The notes under the pieces: generated by a model
Told to the model about the DNA's origin: nothing
Database searches by the model: none
Seen by the model: only the letters and a program-made list of their open reading frames with translations
Assembly: GCA_040437565.1 (NCBI GenBank)
Contig: JBDOQK010000018.1
Location: 248,001 to 312,000, forward strand
DNA: 64,000 nt
Reading direction: 5' to 3'
Source of the DNA: Albugo candida
Lineage: Eukaryota; Oomycota; Peronosporomycetes; Albuginales
Program-made: the position numbers and the translations under genes
Part shown: piece after piece, positions 1-12,322 of the stretch
How positions within the stretch are numbered: the first letter of the stretch is position 1
Layout of the letters: every line of letters starts with the position of its first letter

Positions 1-1
1 A

Positions 2-345
2 CATGGAGACACGCTATATCGTTCAGCAAGCTTACAACAAGGAGATCCCGCCTTAATATTGATCAAGGGATTGGCGGCAAAAGCGTGGCAATCGAATCGA
101 GTGAAGATGGGGTTGGCATTGTGGCTTTTAGGCGTCTTTTTCATGATGTTTGCTCCCAGCCCGAAGTCACTGACCGCTGGTACGAAGATGTTNNNNNNNN
201 NNNNNNNNNNNNNNNNNNNNNNNNNNNNNNNNNNNNNNNNNNNNNNNNNNNNNNNNNNNNNNNNNNNNNNNNNNNNNNNNNNNNNNNNNNNNTTTAGGCG
301 TCTTTTTCATGATGTTTGCTCCCAGCCCGAAGTCACTGACCGCTG
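2..345 (+). CDS. Possible upstream coding exon (partial, contains assembly gap)
   Basis: From the first bases of the window to about 361 a frame stays open and ends in MGLALWLLGVFFMMFAPSPK followed by SLTAGTKMFK and a stop. It reads as a basic segment plus a hydrophobic membrane stretch, so it may be the 5' coding exon of the membrane protein at 398-1081. The obvious donor at 362 (GTAGTA) would join out of frame. A weaker donor at 346 (GTACGA) to the acceptor ending at 395 would join in frame through a 50-base intron. A second frame is also open over the same bases (it ends TDRWYEDV), so the coding frame is not settled. The 100-N gap and its 66-base duplicated flank lie inside. Confidence 0.3.
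193..292. other. Scaffold gap with duplicated flanks
   Basis: Run of 100 N. The 66 bases before it (127-192) are identical to the 66 bases after it (293-358), so the two contig ends overlap and the second copy is probably an assembly artefact. Confidence 0.9.
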
Positions 346-397
346 GTACGAAGATGTTTAAGTAGTATCATTTATAATTGCATGTACGCTTTCAGAT

Positions 398-1081
398 ATG
401 AAAAATCAATTCCAACAAATGATTGTTGAGGCTGCAGATGCACCTGCATACGAGAAAGCACTCAGAAAGTATCAGAATGCTCGTTTTCACGCTGACGAGG
501 CAAAAGTTTGGTTTTGGCGGTTCCGAGAGCCACACAAAACTATCGTACGCGACCGGGAGAAAAGTGTTAATGAATTAAAAAGCAAATTAGATCATTTGGA
601 TGCCGAACGTGAAAGAAAGATGACAAAAGCGAAGCAGTTTGTCGGCATTTGGTCCGACTACGGCATGGATGACGTGCGTAACCGATTTTGGGGCGCATAT
701 GACAAAGGAAAAATGTTTGCACAGCAGCAAACGTTTTACCACATGATAATGTATGTTCTCTCTGGTCGGAATGAAGACATATTGAGTACCATTTTGAATT
801 GGGTATTCGTGGCACTTGCTAATTTTACAACGGGATTAATTGGTAGTCTATTTTACTTCATGTTCAGTCTCATCGGCATGATCTATTCGTATCAGCCTGA
901 TCCCTTCAGCGCTGTCGCCTTCTTTGCCTTGGGCATTTTAGGTGCAGCTAGCGTTGTCGCTTCGTATTTGATCGGAGTGTATGGTATGGTGGCTAGCGGC
1001 ATGTATGTGGTTAGTAAAGCCGCAGCGCGAAATGCTTTACAGGATGAAGCCCGACATCATATTAGGTACGAGCAACGTTGA
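398..1081 (+). CDS. Conserved multi-pass membrane protein of unknown function
   Basis: A 227-residue protein with two parts. Residues 1-85 are charged and likely coiled-coil (KSVNELKSKLDHLDAERERK). Residues about 125-210 are strongly hydrophobic, with three to four membrane segments, one containing GLIGSLFYFMFSLIGMIYS and another FFALGILGAASVVASYLIGV. The linker holds IWSDYGMDDVRNRFWGAYD, which looks like a conserved signature. I do not recognise the family with certainty; it resembles uncharacterised membrane proteins conserved in oomycetes. The ATG at 398 directly follows a plausible acceptor (TTTCAG ending at 395), so the true start may lie in an upstream exon. No function is assigned. Confidence 0.75.
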   Translation: MKNQFQQMIVEAADAPAYEKALRKYQNARFHADEAKVWFWRFREPHKTIVRDREKSVNELKSKLDHLDAERERKMTKAKQFVGIWSDYGMDDVRNRFWGAYDKGKMFAQQQTFYHMIMYVLSGRNEDILSTILNWVFVALANFTTGLIGSLFYFMFSLIGMIYSYQPDPFSAVAFFALGILGAASVVASYLIGVYGMVASGMYVVSKAAARNALQDEARHHIRYEQR

Positions 1082-4000
1082 TATTCATGCAGTTGGGCTG
1101 TGATTCTCGGATCTTCGATCGATATTGGATGCTAATTTTTGAATGCTAATTTTTGAAATAAAGAGCAGCCTGATTCTCATCATGAAGTGCTCTATTCATA
1201 ATCGTTCAGCTCCGCTGAGTACTTTTTTTGAAATGACAATACTCAGATCTTTGTACGCACGAAAAAGTAGAGTGCCAGTAGTCCATGCACGCACAAATAT
1301 TCAAAGCTTTTTTTGCCGCCGGTGGTGGTGAAGGTGTTCATTTGGGTAAAAGTACCTTTTCAGGCAATCTCATTTCTTGACAATACCATTTTTGTGTGAC
1401 TATATGCCACTAAAGTTGGATGAGATCTACATGCTGTAATCGCGCTCGTTGGAGTTGTTCAGTAACCAGCTAATTGGGTCTTCGCGAGATACAAGAAATA
1501 AGATAGGAAGAAAAGTCTCTGGTCATATCGCATTCACGGGTCATCGCCTATCGAATGGTAAATCTATCCATGTTATAAATATTCGGAGCAAGCGACATTG
1601 AATAAATCGAGGACAAATTGCTTCCTTCAACGAAAACTGAACGTAAGTAGAAGGACACCCATGACATGAAGCATTTACGAATGATAAATAGAAGATTGTT
1701 TCACAGCCCAGGTTGGATGTGTTTGTCATCACAACAAAATCATCCGAGTTATGCTTGTAGCAATAAAAATCAAATTTGAATGATATCACGACTAGGAGAA
1801 GGCTCAGACGTTAAAGAGCACAAGATGCATGCTCGAATGAACGAAATCGTATACTGCATTGATCACATCGACATATGCCCAATGTGAACGACATAGAAAG
1901 TGCTTGACATAACATAGATCTGTTGTCGTCGACTCAATTTGTATCTCGTGCTTTCACTGACATCTTCCTGACTAAATTTCTCATCCCCCGCTGTGATCTG
2001 AACCTCTTGCTAAGAAGAGAGCCTACTGAAGATAAGATATACATTTTCGGTGCAAGAGTTATGGAGAAATCAATCGCTGGACCGACTATTAACACCATTC
2101 GTTTCCGAAAATATACCATTGGTACCACATCTACTTTTCATGAAGGGGAACAGCAAACGGAGAGTGATTAACCAAGCAAAACCGTAAAGGAATACACGCC
2201 AGGGCATACAACCACGAATTTTCGCTCGGCCGCTCAAATCTCTGAGCTGAGGTTGAAGATACAAATTCCTTTCGCTCTGCTTCAGAGATATTTACTTAAT
2301 TCCTTCTTTATTCAATCAAGCCTTTGAGTGACATTTGCTGACACCATACACGGCCAGAAAATCTATTTATTATTGACTTTATCAGCTCGGAGGGCATATC
2401 TAGATATTGTCCCGAATCTTAAAGATCAACAATGTTCTTTTTTGTATCTACATCCTCAAATATCGTCGCACTGCATTTGAAAACATGGAACAGGATGATT
2501 TAACCTATACAAAATTGAGTCGCCGTTGAAGCACTGAATACACTGCCTTTTCACACTGAATACAAACGTCACCTAAAAGAACTTGCTCATCAGCTACTGT
2601 CTACTATGAGCAATATCTAACAGCTGCTTCGAGAGCAGCATCTGCTGACAGCCAATGCCGACATAGTTGTTTTTACACACCAAATATTTAGTCGGCAGCG
2701 TAAGATTTCACGACACAACTTGATCCGTTTGCTTTCATTTACGTGGATGTAGCAGAGTGCACCACTACTTTCCATGAATGCTTCACTACGGCCGAAATCG
2801 TGTTCCCCTTGATATGATTCCTCTTCACCTTGTTGGCTATCAGCGCCATAGCGTCTTTCTTCATGTTTCAAGTAATCTTTGCTGCTATTTGTGCGGTGGC
2901 TCAAAATCTTCGTTATTCAAAAATCAAGTTACTACTTAGTATAACTTCTGTGAGAATTGAGATGCACCAGAGTTTGGCAGTTTGAGGTTTCGTCAAAGTG
3001 AACACGGCAGAGATGTACCGTCGCTGTCACACCATGGAACACCATTGAGCTACGCAGCGTTTCATGTCCGTCTCTAAGAAGATGAGAACAGAAAATAGAC
3101 CTCTTGGAGAGTCTGCGTATGCTAGCAACCTTTGAATTCATGAGAGCACAAAAAAAGAGGAATGCGCCAATTTGTCCTGTCGTGAAGATTTTGAGAGAAG
3201 ATAAATAACACGAAGGCTGATTCTAATCGCGTGAATATCTCACTCGTACTAAAGTTTCTTATATATGCAAAAAAGGATTTATCACAGCCACGCACTGCTT
3301 TTAGAAAAGAACAGATCGTATTTTCCACTTTTCCCCTAAATGTTCTTATAAGGACTTGATTCGGAAGTGATCAGGTCTAGAATTGCGTGGTGCAAAATGA
3401 TTGGACTTTTCACAGAAACGTCAAGGAGACATGGTATCAAGCTGGCAGAGGTACACTGTAGGATTGATTCTTTCAACAAATTGTCTTTATGATACGCTTT
3501 AACAAGATTTTGGCTGGGCAACCTGAATCAAGCGACGCGAAACGTGAGCACGTATAGTAGCATGTGATATTGTAAGGAGAAATCGGTATTGCAGGCAAGC
3601 TTTTTGTACATAAGCGAGATGAACAAAGGCAAATTTTACAATAAATGTCAGAAGAGGACAGGAGTTTTTCCTAAAAACTGCCGCGTGCAAAACCTTTCCA
3701 ACCTGGCTCGTTCCCAATTTATCAAAATAGACGAGCATTGTTTCTCATGAAAGCGTATGGAAAAACTACCTTGCTTGTAAATGAATGAACGGGGGCGGCT
3801 TATGCCAAGGTAGCTTGCTCATCGAATATTGGCTAGCAATCAAATTTTGTGCGACAGTTTGACGTGAGAATGAAGAATCTGAATTTACACCACCGAATGC
3901 TTGTTCTTCCACGTCTTACTGCACGATTCCATTGTCAAGAGCTTTTATCTTGATTTTTGCAGAGACCTGGGCAATACCGAAGGTGACAATTAAAGAGATG

Positions 4001-4857
4001 TCTATTCGGTCACGCTTGAATACTCGGATAGCACTGAGAAATCGATGCGATCTTGCAGATACGAGATTGAAAACGGTTATTGGATTCTTTTCATGATTGT
4101 TTTTCACTCAAGTGAGATTTAGAGCTATCCAAGTCCATATCTTGGGAAGGTAGCGATTGAAGCATGCATAATGTCTCGCTGGGATAATGATCATGCATGA
4201 TGCAAGGCCTTTTGAGGAAGCAACATGAGCTAGAGTCTAGCCATTCTCCACAACAATTCGTTGATAAGTCGCTCGATTGATTACGTAGCATTCCAGCAGA
4301 ATGACGTGGTGGTGATATTTTTGGCACCAAATCCGCGCGAATAATGCATGCTTCGTCTTGATTTGCGTAAGCGCGTTAGAATCGAGATTGCAGTCAAGTT
4401 TGAAAAAGTGTGTGATGAAGTGTATACTGCGCGTGCACTTATTTGAGCAGATTTGTTGTTAGGTCCACCAATTATAAGCATTCAAGGGCGCTTCGGCCAG
4501 CAAAAACTTTTCAGGTTTCGTATCCTCCGTGAAGTCACTTGGTGAGAAATAAGGGAAAATTTTTTTCATTTCGATTTTTTTACACTTGTACACTCAGTCT
4601 ATACCAAAGCGTTTTGCAATCAATCGCCGTAATGTTATCGAGCATCGAATCTTACATCAGATACATGATACTTGCCTGACGATCCGAGCTCCCCATCCTA
4701 CAGTCTGCAAGCTTGCTTGGGTGCACGTTGTGCTTGCTATAAAGACATAACCGAAAACAGCGCCTTTGTTTGAACGCAATTCATAGCTTTTAAGCATTTT
4801 ATTTATGTCAAGTCGTCAACAACACTAGTTTAAAGTCTGAGCATCCATCGCTTAGGC
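1082..4857. other. Gene-free stretch
   Basis: No reading frame here exceeds about 95 codons, and none shows a recognisable motif or an exon pattern with in-phase GT/AG introns. No tRNA-like cloverleaf, LTR or terminal inverted repeat was seen by eye. AT-rich, ordinary intergenic sequence or very old decayed repeats. Confidence 0.6.
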
Positions 4858-4957
4858 NNNNNNNNNNNNNNNNNNNNNNNNNNNNNNNNNNNNNNNNNNN
4901 NNNNNNNNNNNNNNNNNNNNNNNNNNNNNNNNNNNNNNNNNNNNNNNNNNNNNNNNN
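4858..4957. other. Scaffold gap
   Basis: Run of 100 N without an obvious duplicated flank. Confidence 0.9.
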
Positions 4958-7639
4958 CAGACTCCTCGAATCAGACGTACTGATCAATCACTTCAGATTG
5001 TGGCTGTCTAAGAACATGATCTTGGTTAAGATGCCAGCTGATCGGAGACGAGTGCAAGCATAGTGTATAATGCTTTGAGAAAAAGGCTTTGATGATAGAT
5101 CAAAACATTCAGCAATGCTGAATGGCTTGAACAGCGTCAAGAGTATGTGAAGAGCCACAAGACGGTCTATCGAGGTGTTCTCCTATCCTGCATTGAAGAT
5201 TGCTCCAGTTATTATGCACTCGAATGACAATAATTAAAAACAGTAGAAGGTGTTGTATCCTTAGAGTGATAAGTGTGTGAGACGGTGCAACATCAGCACT
5301 CAAGTGACGAATCTGTTACAAAAGATTTGTAACAGGAGAGAACTACGCGTGCGAACAGTTCCGCGACGTGACGAAGTTTTCCAGGCTTTTGATTGGCTGT
5401 TAATCGGTGGGTGTACATTCAGCAGTGGCCATCTTTTATTGCATTCACATTGTCAGGTGCTTTCCACGTCTCGTAAAAGCTCTGAATATTGTCCAGGAAA
5501 TGGAATTTGTTTGAAAGACGCGGTAGGTCTTCTGAGCCGACATCCACGTGAATATTTTCTCTCTCTTCAGAACCTCCTTACTTTGTTTCCTATGTAACGC
5601 GCAATAGGCCGCCATACCCTGTGTAGTTCCGTTTTAACAGAGCATGGTGTAAAATGCAGGATAAGCCATGACTTCGTTTATGTATTTTGACTTAGCAGCA
5701 CACGGGACATCAAAAGAAAAAAAGCTTTTCTCATGCCAGCATGATGACTGGGACCTTAGTAAGCAAGAAAGCAGAGAGTTTAAGAAGGCATGAAGGTTTT
5801 TGAAAGTTCTTTCGACGCTTCGTGCGATGGGTTAACGTCCTGATGGTACTGATCGCAAACAATGCTACACGCAACCAGCTGAATACCTCAGATTTGTCTC
5901 CCACCACAGGTCACAGGTTTAGAGGCGTCAATCTAGACGTAGGCCAGTCATGATTTGCGTGTATTAAGCAGAAAGGGAGTAGCTAATTTGTTGAAGCAGA
6001 ACTCGCCCGATAGAGCAACCATTTGATTTTACCGAATGAAGAATGGAATTGCTTCATATATCCTACCGTAGCCCTAGTATTTCATTGAGTGAACTCAAGT
6101 ACTTAGCTGATTTCGATGAACCTCTACCGATATAATAGCGCTGAATGTAAAGCATAAGCCATGTTATGATAGTCCTTCGAATTTGTGGCGAAGTTGATGC
6201 ACATATTGTTTGGCGGCACGAGAGAATTCCCACCGCCAACACTAATCTAGCTTATTTTCACGGCAGCGAAATAGCGTCACATTTATAGATTGAGTTGACT
6301 GAGCGTAAACTCAATTGCAGCCGCTTCCAGATCACTTCAATATTGTATGACCCGCAGAAATCTGAATATAACCCCTCAGGTTACGAATGCAGCTTCAAAG
6401 CACAACTTTTACATTTTCGAAAAGATGAGATACAGTATTTGTGCAAAAAGCATCCAAATTATATAGAATGCAGCCTGTCCCCGTTGCTTCTAGCCATATA
6501 CACTCATGTTCCGAGGGTGGGGATGACGTTCGAGTAATAAGTGCATCTTCAACTTCTATCTGCTCTTACTTTGACAATTTAGCAGCCTGACCATCGGTAC
6601 ATGCAACTAACATAGTTCAACATCAAAACCAAGTAGTAGCAGTACTGACATATGAAATGTCTATCAATCCACACAAGCGATGATACTAGGGAGATTGCTC
6701 CCAGGATTCAGCATCTCGAGCAAAATCGTACCTTATACGGACTGCTATTGGGAAGCTACAGAGCGGGTCGAAATTATCTAGGCTCTAGTATCCATGTCCG
6801 TCAAAGCTATATTTACAAGTGGAGTAAACAGAGTTAACTTAGTGAATCGGGTGCTCCCAAAGGTTGGGAATTATAGATACGTCCTCTGGATTGTCTTTTG
6901 AGGCTTACGAATCCATCGGCATAGCGCCTTTCGAACGCATTCTGGGCTAGAAACTAAGCTCAAATTATGAGGATTCAATACTCCAATCCGTCGTCGGGTC
7001 CAGAGCAACAACATGTCTCAACGGTACTATGCAGAGACGTTCAGTCGGTGAATAGAAATCATTGGAACTTTGCTATCTTGCAGAACTTGTTTAAGATCAC
7101 CTCAATAACAAGATATTAATTCAATCCGCAGGTCACCACTTCGTAGGGGAAGGGAATTCTACAGAAGTAATCAAAAGGTAGACTCCCTTATACGGATATG
7201 GCGCCCTGACGAAATCCTGGACGGTGATATTATTATTCACGCCAGATTATTTTTTCACCCAACATGGCGTATACTTCACCTACCGCAATTCAACAGCGCT
7301 TGATTAATCTCTAGTCTGCACCTATGCTCGCAAGGCTTGCTCCCTTAGATCCTTTGAAGTCAATAGAAGTTGCTACGCCCACATTAGTGATAACGTTTTG
7401 CTCATTTGGATTTTTCGATGTATATAATTGAAGTTTTTTCTTAAATTGCAATCTCAAAGCTTGTCCTTCTGACTCTACGAATGATGGAACCAGTCAACGC
7501 ATTGGCATGTTTTTCTCTACTTCACGCCATTGGTACTTATTGACAAACTTTTGCTGAAAGCCTGCTGATAATCTACATCTTTGCGAACAAGGTAGCACGT
7601 TGTGTCTTCCAGTGGACAGAAATTGAGAGCACTTTTTTT

Positions 7640-7739
7640 NNNNNNNNNNNNNNNNNNNNNNNNNNNNNNNNNNNNNNNNNNNNNNNNNNNNNNNNNNNNN
7701 NNNNNNNNNNNNNNNNNNNNNNNNNNNNNNNNNNNNNNN
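7640..7739. other. Scaffold gap with duplicated flanks
   Basis: Run of 100 N. 7482-7639 is repeated exactly at 7740-7897 (158 bases), which indicates an unmerged contig overlap and not a biological repeat. Confidence 0.9.
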
Positions 7740-8971
7740 TGATGGAACCAGTCAACGCATTGGCATGTTTTTCTCTACTTCACGCCATTGGTACTTATTG
7801 ACAAACTTTTGCTGAAAGCCTGCTGATAATCTACATCTTTGCGAACAAGGTAGCACGTTGTGTCTTCCAGTGGACAGAAATTGAGAGCACTTTTTTTATT
7901 TATCTCACTAAGCGAAAATTCTTGGTCATTAATTATGACTACAGGACGAAAGTTTTGCCCTACAAATTTCATCAACGAGAAGTAATTGGGTAGAAATGCC
8001 TGGTCGTAATGTTACAAAATGCACAGGCTAAATATCTATGATCGCATTCGACTCTTGAAGTCAGGCCGAAGATTCCATCAGAATCATTGCTTGCAGCTTT
8101 CTGTAGAAGCAGGTTAAGCGAGATTGACACATTCATTTTACTGTCATCCCTCAAGGCAAAGGCATTTTCAAATTGTCCGATTTATACGCGATATAACCAG
8201 CAAAACATCGGCCAAAGCAAATTTATCGAGAATAGAGTGAGATTGTAGGCGTGAATACTGTGTAGCCTTTATCATGTTACCGTGTCATCGGTAGCTTCTT
8301 AGTTAATGAAAAAATTTGCAATAACCTCCTCTTTGATTTCATCGATGCAGATAGAGAGATTGCGATATATTGTGGCAATGGTAACTCCTTCACAAACGCA
8401 TAAAGTCTACCCACCGATAAAAATCGTTACAAGATAAAAGGGATGTTTCTCTGTACCGAAACGCAATTTCATATCGAGACGCGCCCGCTGTTCGGATTAA
8501 CTTCAAACAATCCCTTTCCAAGTTTCATAAATTTTGCTCTACAGCACAGAAAATCGCCTCTGACTGTACTTCGTAATGATTTAGAATACAGTGGCGTTCT
8601 TGTATCGTCTTTCTTAAAGTGTTTATTGCGAAGTCTAAACATGTATATTCGTGCTGAATCCAGTATATCGGTTCTTCAGATGGTTTGAAGATGCACAGCT
8701 CTTACCCTTTTGCTTCACCCCAAGCTGTATCTATAAATGCGAAAGTTATGTGGCTCCTTTTTTCTCTATATCCGCAGTTATGTAGAGTGTCGTAGTCGTA
8801 TTTCCATTGTGAGCGCACCTATCGAACTCCAAGTATGACATGCTATTTCAGACGTATGCGGAATTACGTTCTAATTACTAGTCGGTATCGCACGTCTATT
8901 CCGAATGATCACTTTGTCGATCAGGTGGTTGCAGGATAATACGGAAAGATACTGTCTACAACCAAGCTTTC

Positions 8972-9467
8972 ACGATGATTTTTTGTAAATTGTTCGTTAA
9001 CGACACCGGGCCATGCTTTTCTGTCAATTTCTACTTGATAATACGTGCATGTATATGTGGTTATAGACAAGTCGCTTCTAGCAATCCGTCGGCAAAGGAG
9101 AGTACACTGCACACTGCGTAGAACTGCTTGTTTCCGAATATTTATCGATCGTATGTGGCATGTAAAGGTTTGGAAATCTACAGTTGCTGCAACAGATCGC
9201 TGTTAATGACAACATCCACACAAGTCCGGATGCTCAAAGATGTACTATTATTGGGACAGATTTATCAATTGATACCTCGTTTGTTTGGGCCCAACTGCTA
9301 ATTCGAATGAGCACACGAAAGAGGGCACCTCAGACTGTGAGAGTTAGCTTTGATGAGAGAATCAAAATATTGATACGTGATTAATAACATTTTTGCTTGC
9401 AAGCTCGTAAAGGCGTCGGTCGAAACAGGTCATAGAGTCATATGATTTTGAGGTTTTTACGTGAAGT
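8972..9467. repeat. Near-identical duplicated segment, copy 1
   Basis: Matches 9568-10062 over its whole length with a low percentage of substitutions and small indels (for example TTGTTCGTTAACG against TTGTTGTTAACG). Copy 1 ends exactly at the gap and copy 2 begins exactly after it. That fits two alleles of one locus placed in tandem, or a true tandem duplication. No coding content is recognised. Confidence 0.8.
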
Positions 9468-9567
9468 NNNNNNNNNNNNNNNNNNNNNNNNNNNNNNNNN
9501 NNNNNNNNNNNNNNNNNNNNNNNNNNNNNNNNNNNNNNNNNNNNNNNNNNNNNNNNNNNNNNNNNNN
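9468..9567. other. Scaffold gap between diverged duplicates
   Basis: Run of 100 N. Unlike the exact overlaps at seven other gaps, the flanking duplicates here differ at scattered positions. Confidence 0.9.
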
Positions 9568-10062
9568 CGATGATTTTTTGTAAATTGTTGTTAACGACAC
9601 CGGGCCATGCTTTTCTGTCAATTTCTACTTGATAATATGTGCATGTATTTGTGGTTATAGACAAGTCGCTTCTAGCAATCCCTCGGCAAAGGAGAGTACA
9701 CTGCACACTGCGTAAAACTGCTTGTTTCCGAATATTTATCCATCGTATGTGGCATGTAAAGCTTTGGAAATCTACAATTGCTGCAACAGATCGCTGTTAA
9801 TGACAACATCCACACAAGTCCGGATGCTCAAAGATGTACTATTATTGGGACAGATTATATCAATTGATTCCTCGTCTATTTGGGCCATACTGCTAATTCG
9901 AATGAGCACACGAAAGAGAACGCCTCAGACTGAGAGAGTCAGCTTTGATGAGAGAATCAAAATATTGACGGGTGATTAAAAACATTCTTGCTTGCAAGCT
10001 CGTAAAGGCGTCGGTCGAAACAGGTCATCGAGTCATATGATTTTGAGGTTTTTACGTGAAGT
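9568..10062. repeat. Near-identical duplicated segment, copy 2
   Basis: Second copy of the segment at 8972-9467. It continues without a break into unique sequence (ACGTGAAGTAGGACCATGC), whereas copy 1 stops at the gap. This copy is therefore anchored on the right and copy 1 on the left. Confidence 0.8.
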
Positions 10063-10287
10063 AGGACCATGCAGACAAGGGCATTCTACTTTCGTAATTA
10101 ATGTGCACGATTCACCCATTAAAAGTAAAAAAAACATGCTCGCATGGTAGTAAACGAAAGGACACATGAGAACGAGTGCTGAACACTGAGCGTTGAGGAT
10201 ATTTTTGTCACGCTATTTCTCTCATCTGCTCCCAAAAAAACATTGACCGCAGAACTTGTGATTCTCATACGGACAAATTAATTTGGA

Positions 10288-11934
10288 ATGGTACGGATGA
10301 AAGTAGAGATACAAAGAGATGCTTGGAATAATGAGGACTCCAACAACAATAATTTGGATCAGCATGATGTCTCCCAAGTAACAACTCGTCATGAATCTAA
10401 TATGCAAAAAGTAGAGCCCTTATTGATACACGACGGAAAACGGGCATCGATTATTACTTCTGACATATGTGAAGCGACGCAAACTCCTTGGACACCAAAA
10501 GCATTGGGACGCGCCAAAAGTGCGTTTATTTACAAGGCAGGTGTAGGAAAATAATGAATTGATGCCGTTCACATAATTTTTTTGTTACAGCAATGCTTGA
10601 ATGACACGCTGTTGATAATGGAACGAAATATTCTCTTCTTTGCGGACTGGACACCATACTTTGTATCGCTGCAGCAAAAGCATCTGGTGCTATATACAAG
10701 TCGAGAAAAATGGGAGCAGGGATTGAGTCCGGACAAGGTATCTATGATATAAGCATGTGATATTTCGTCTTGATTGTCATATCTTACGGGCAGGTTGTAA
10801 AGCTTACCAAAGCTATGATGCTGGGAGATATGAAAGTTGAAAATTCAGCTGAGGATCGAAATAACAACAACAACACCGGAAGGCTTTTCCGTCGTAGAAT
10901 TTTAGAGGTTGACAACATGGATGAGGTAAATGATTATTATCCACAACGTTACAACATTCTGATTGTTTGTTGTTGGGCTCGCATAGTGGGTCAATTTGGA
11001 GCTTCAGCAAGGATTGGTTATAGGTGGCGGTAGCAATGTCGATGCCACTTATAATAATAATCCAAAAGCCAGTACGCATTGTGTCCTCGAGTTTGCCACA
11101 ACCAATCAAAATACTTTCGAATTATGGACAAAGGCAATTCGGCGTGTGCTGCAGGCGCAAATTGTTTTTTCAGATAATGAAGTGATACAGAAGTATGACA
11201 ACAATGAAAAGCGCGTTCATGATACAGATTCATGGGTATCGCCAGGACGAGATTCAAGACTATCTTTGCATCAAAGCGAAATATGGTGTCAACGTGTCTT
11301 ATCCGAAGATCGAGACAAGGCAGAATCGGAGATGCGTCGTATTGTCGCTATGGAGAAGCTTATAAGTCAGGTCACAAGTCCAAGAATGGCGTTGTTAGTG
11401 TATGAAAAAGTCAGTAGGGTTCACGAGCTTTTCATCGCTAACAGTAGAAGAGAAATCGAACGTTTGGATGGACGACAATCGCCAATATCCTCTAAAATTC
11501 TCAATTTTTTTGCGGATCATCTGAAGCGAAAGTATTCCGTTTTTCTCAATTTGGCATTAGCCTACGGAAATCATGAAGAACAAATTCGGCAAGCTCATGA
11601 GACCATGTGCCGTGAGAATGCATCTATTGATTCAGGCATTGGTGGAGGAGATGGAGAAATTCCTCGTGCTGTCGCATCTTATGGTTTCGAAGACGAAGAA
11701 AGCATTGAATTATACGAAAAATACCGAGATGCAGCACAAAATTATTATCGAATGAATTATGGTGAATCTGCGACGGCTGAAGAAGAGGATGCTGTGATGC
11801 ATCTACCTGTCATGTTGCAAGTTTCAATCATTCGTAAGGACGAAGAGGAGAGGCGAGCAATGTCATCGATACTGAGGACCGTTAAACAGCGACTCCAGGA
11901 CCATAGCAGAACACAAGAAAATGAGACACACTGA
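10288..11934 (+). CDS. PH-domain protein (4 exons)
   Basis: Exons 10288-10542, 10591-10737, 10794-10925 and 11008-11934 join in phase 0 throughout and give a 486-residue protein. The first donor is GTAGGA; introns are 48, 56 and 82 bases. Residues about 75-245 look like a pleckstrin-homology fold with long loop insertions: FFADWTPYFVSLQQKHLVLY early, then an Asn-rich loop (NNNNNTGRLFRRR), then the closing helix FATTNQNTFELWTKAIRRVL with its conserved Trp. PH domains bind phosphoinositides or proteins at membranes. The remainder (about 245-486) is charged and helical with no domain I recognise, including EEDAVMHLPVMLQVSIIRK near the end. An ATG at 10297 could also serve as start. The neighbouring PYROXD2-like gene is on the same strand 388 bases downstream. 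Confidence 0.8.
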
Positions 11935-12322
11935 TGACAAAAATCGAGCCATATACTACTAGCAAATGATTGCAAGCTGATCCGAAGGAAAAAATCCCCT
12001 TTCGTACTCTTTATTGGATGGCGAAGTATATAGTCATTAGTGTTGCACATATGCTTAATGGTATGCACAGTGTTCTTCTTGCTTTACTGAATTAGTTTCT
12101 TGGCATATCACTCCATGAGAAACGTACAAGACTAGGACCCGGCCTGAGATACAATATTTCGAGTCAGCATCTTCGTATTTACAGCATCATTACCGTTGCA
12201 CTTGAAAGACCGTTATCTCATCTGATTCATTGGATAGCCAAGAATCATTAGACCAGAGATCCCTACATCTATCGTGAAACGCATTTAGATTTTGTTTTTG
12301 CTTTGCTTCGGGTCGTACTTAA
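11935..12322. other. Short intergenic spacer
   Basis: Separates two genes on the same strand and must hold the 3' end of the PH-domain gene and the promoter of the next. No specific motif was recognised. Confidence 0.6.

Larger units (their letters stand above)
4958..10287. other. Gene-free stretch with two gaps and a duplicated segment
   Basis: Only short frames without recognisable motifs. It contains the gaps at 7640-7739 and 9468-9567. The segment 8972-9467 recurs with a few differences at 9568-10062 (listed separately). Nothing else is supported. Confidence 0.6.

Noticed and set aside
5277-5597. A 106-codon plus-strand open frame
   Set aside because: No recognisable motif, irregular composition, no supporting exon structure; consistent with chance in a gene-free block.
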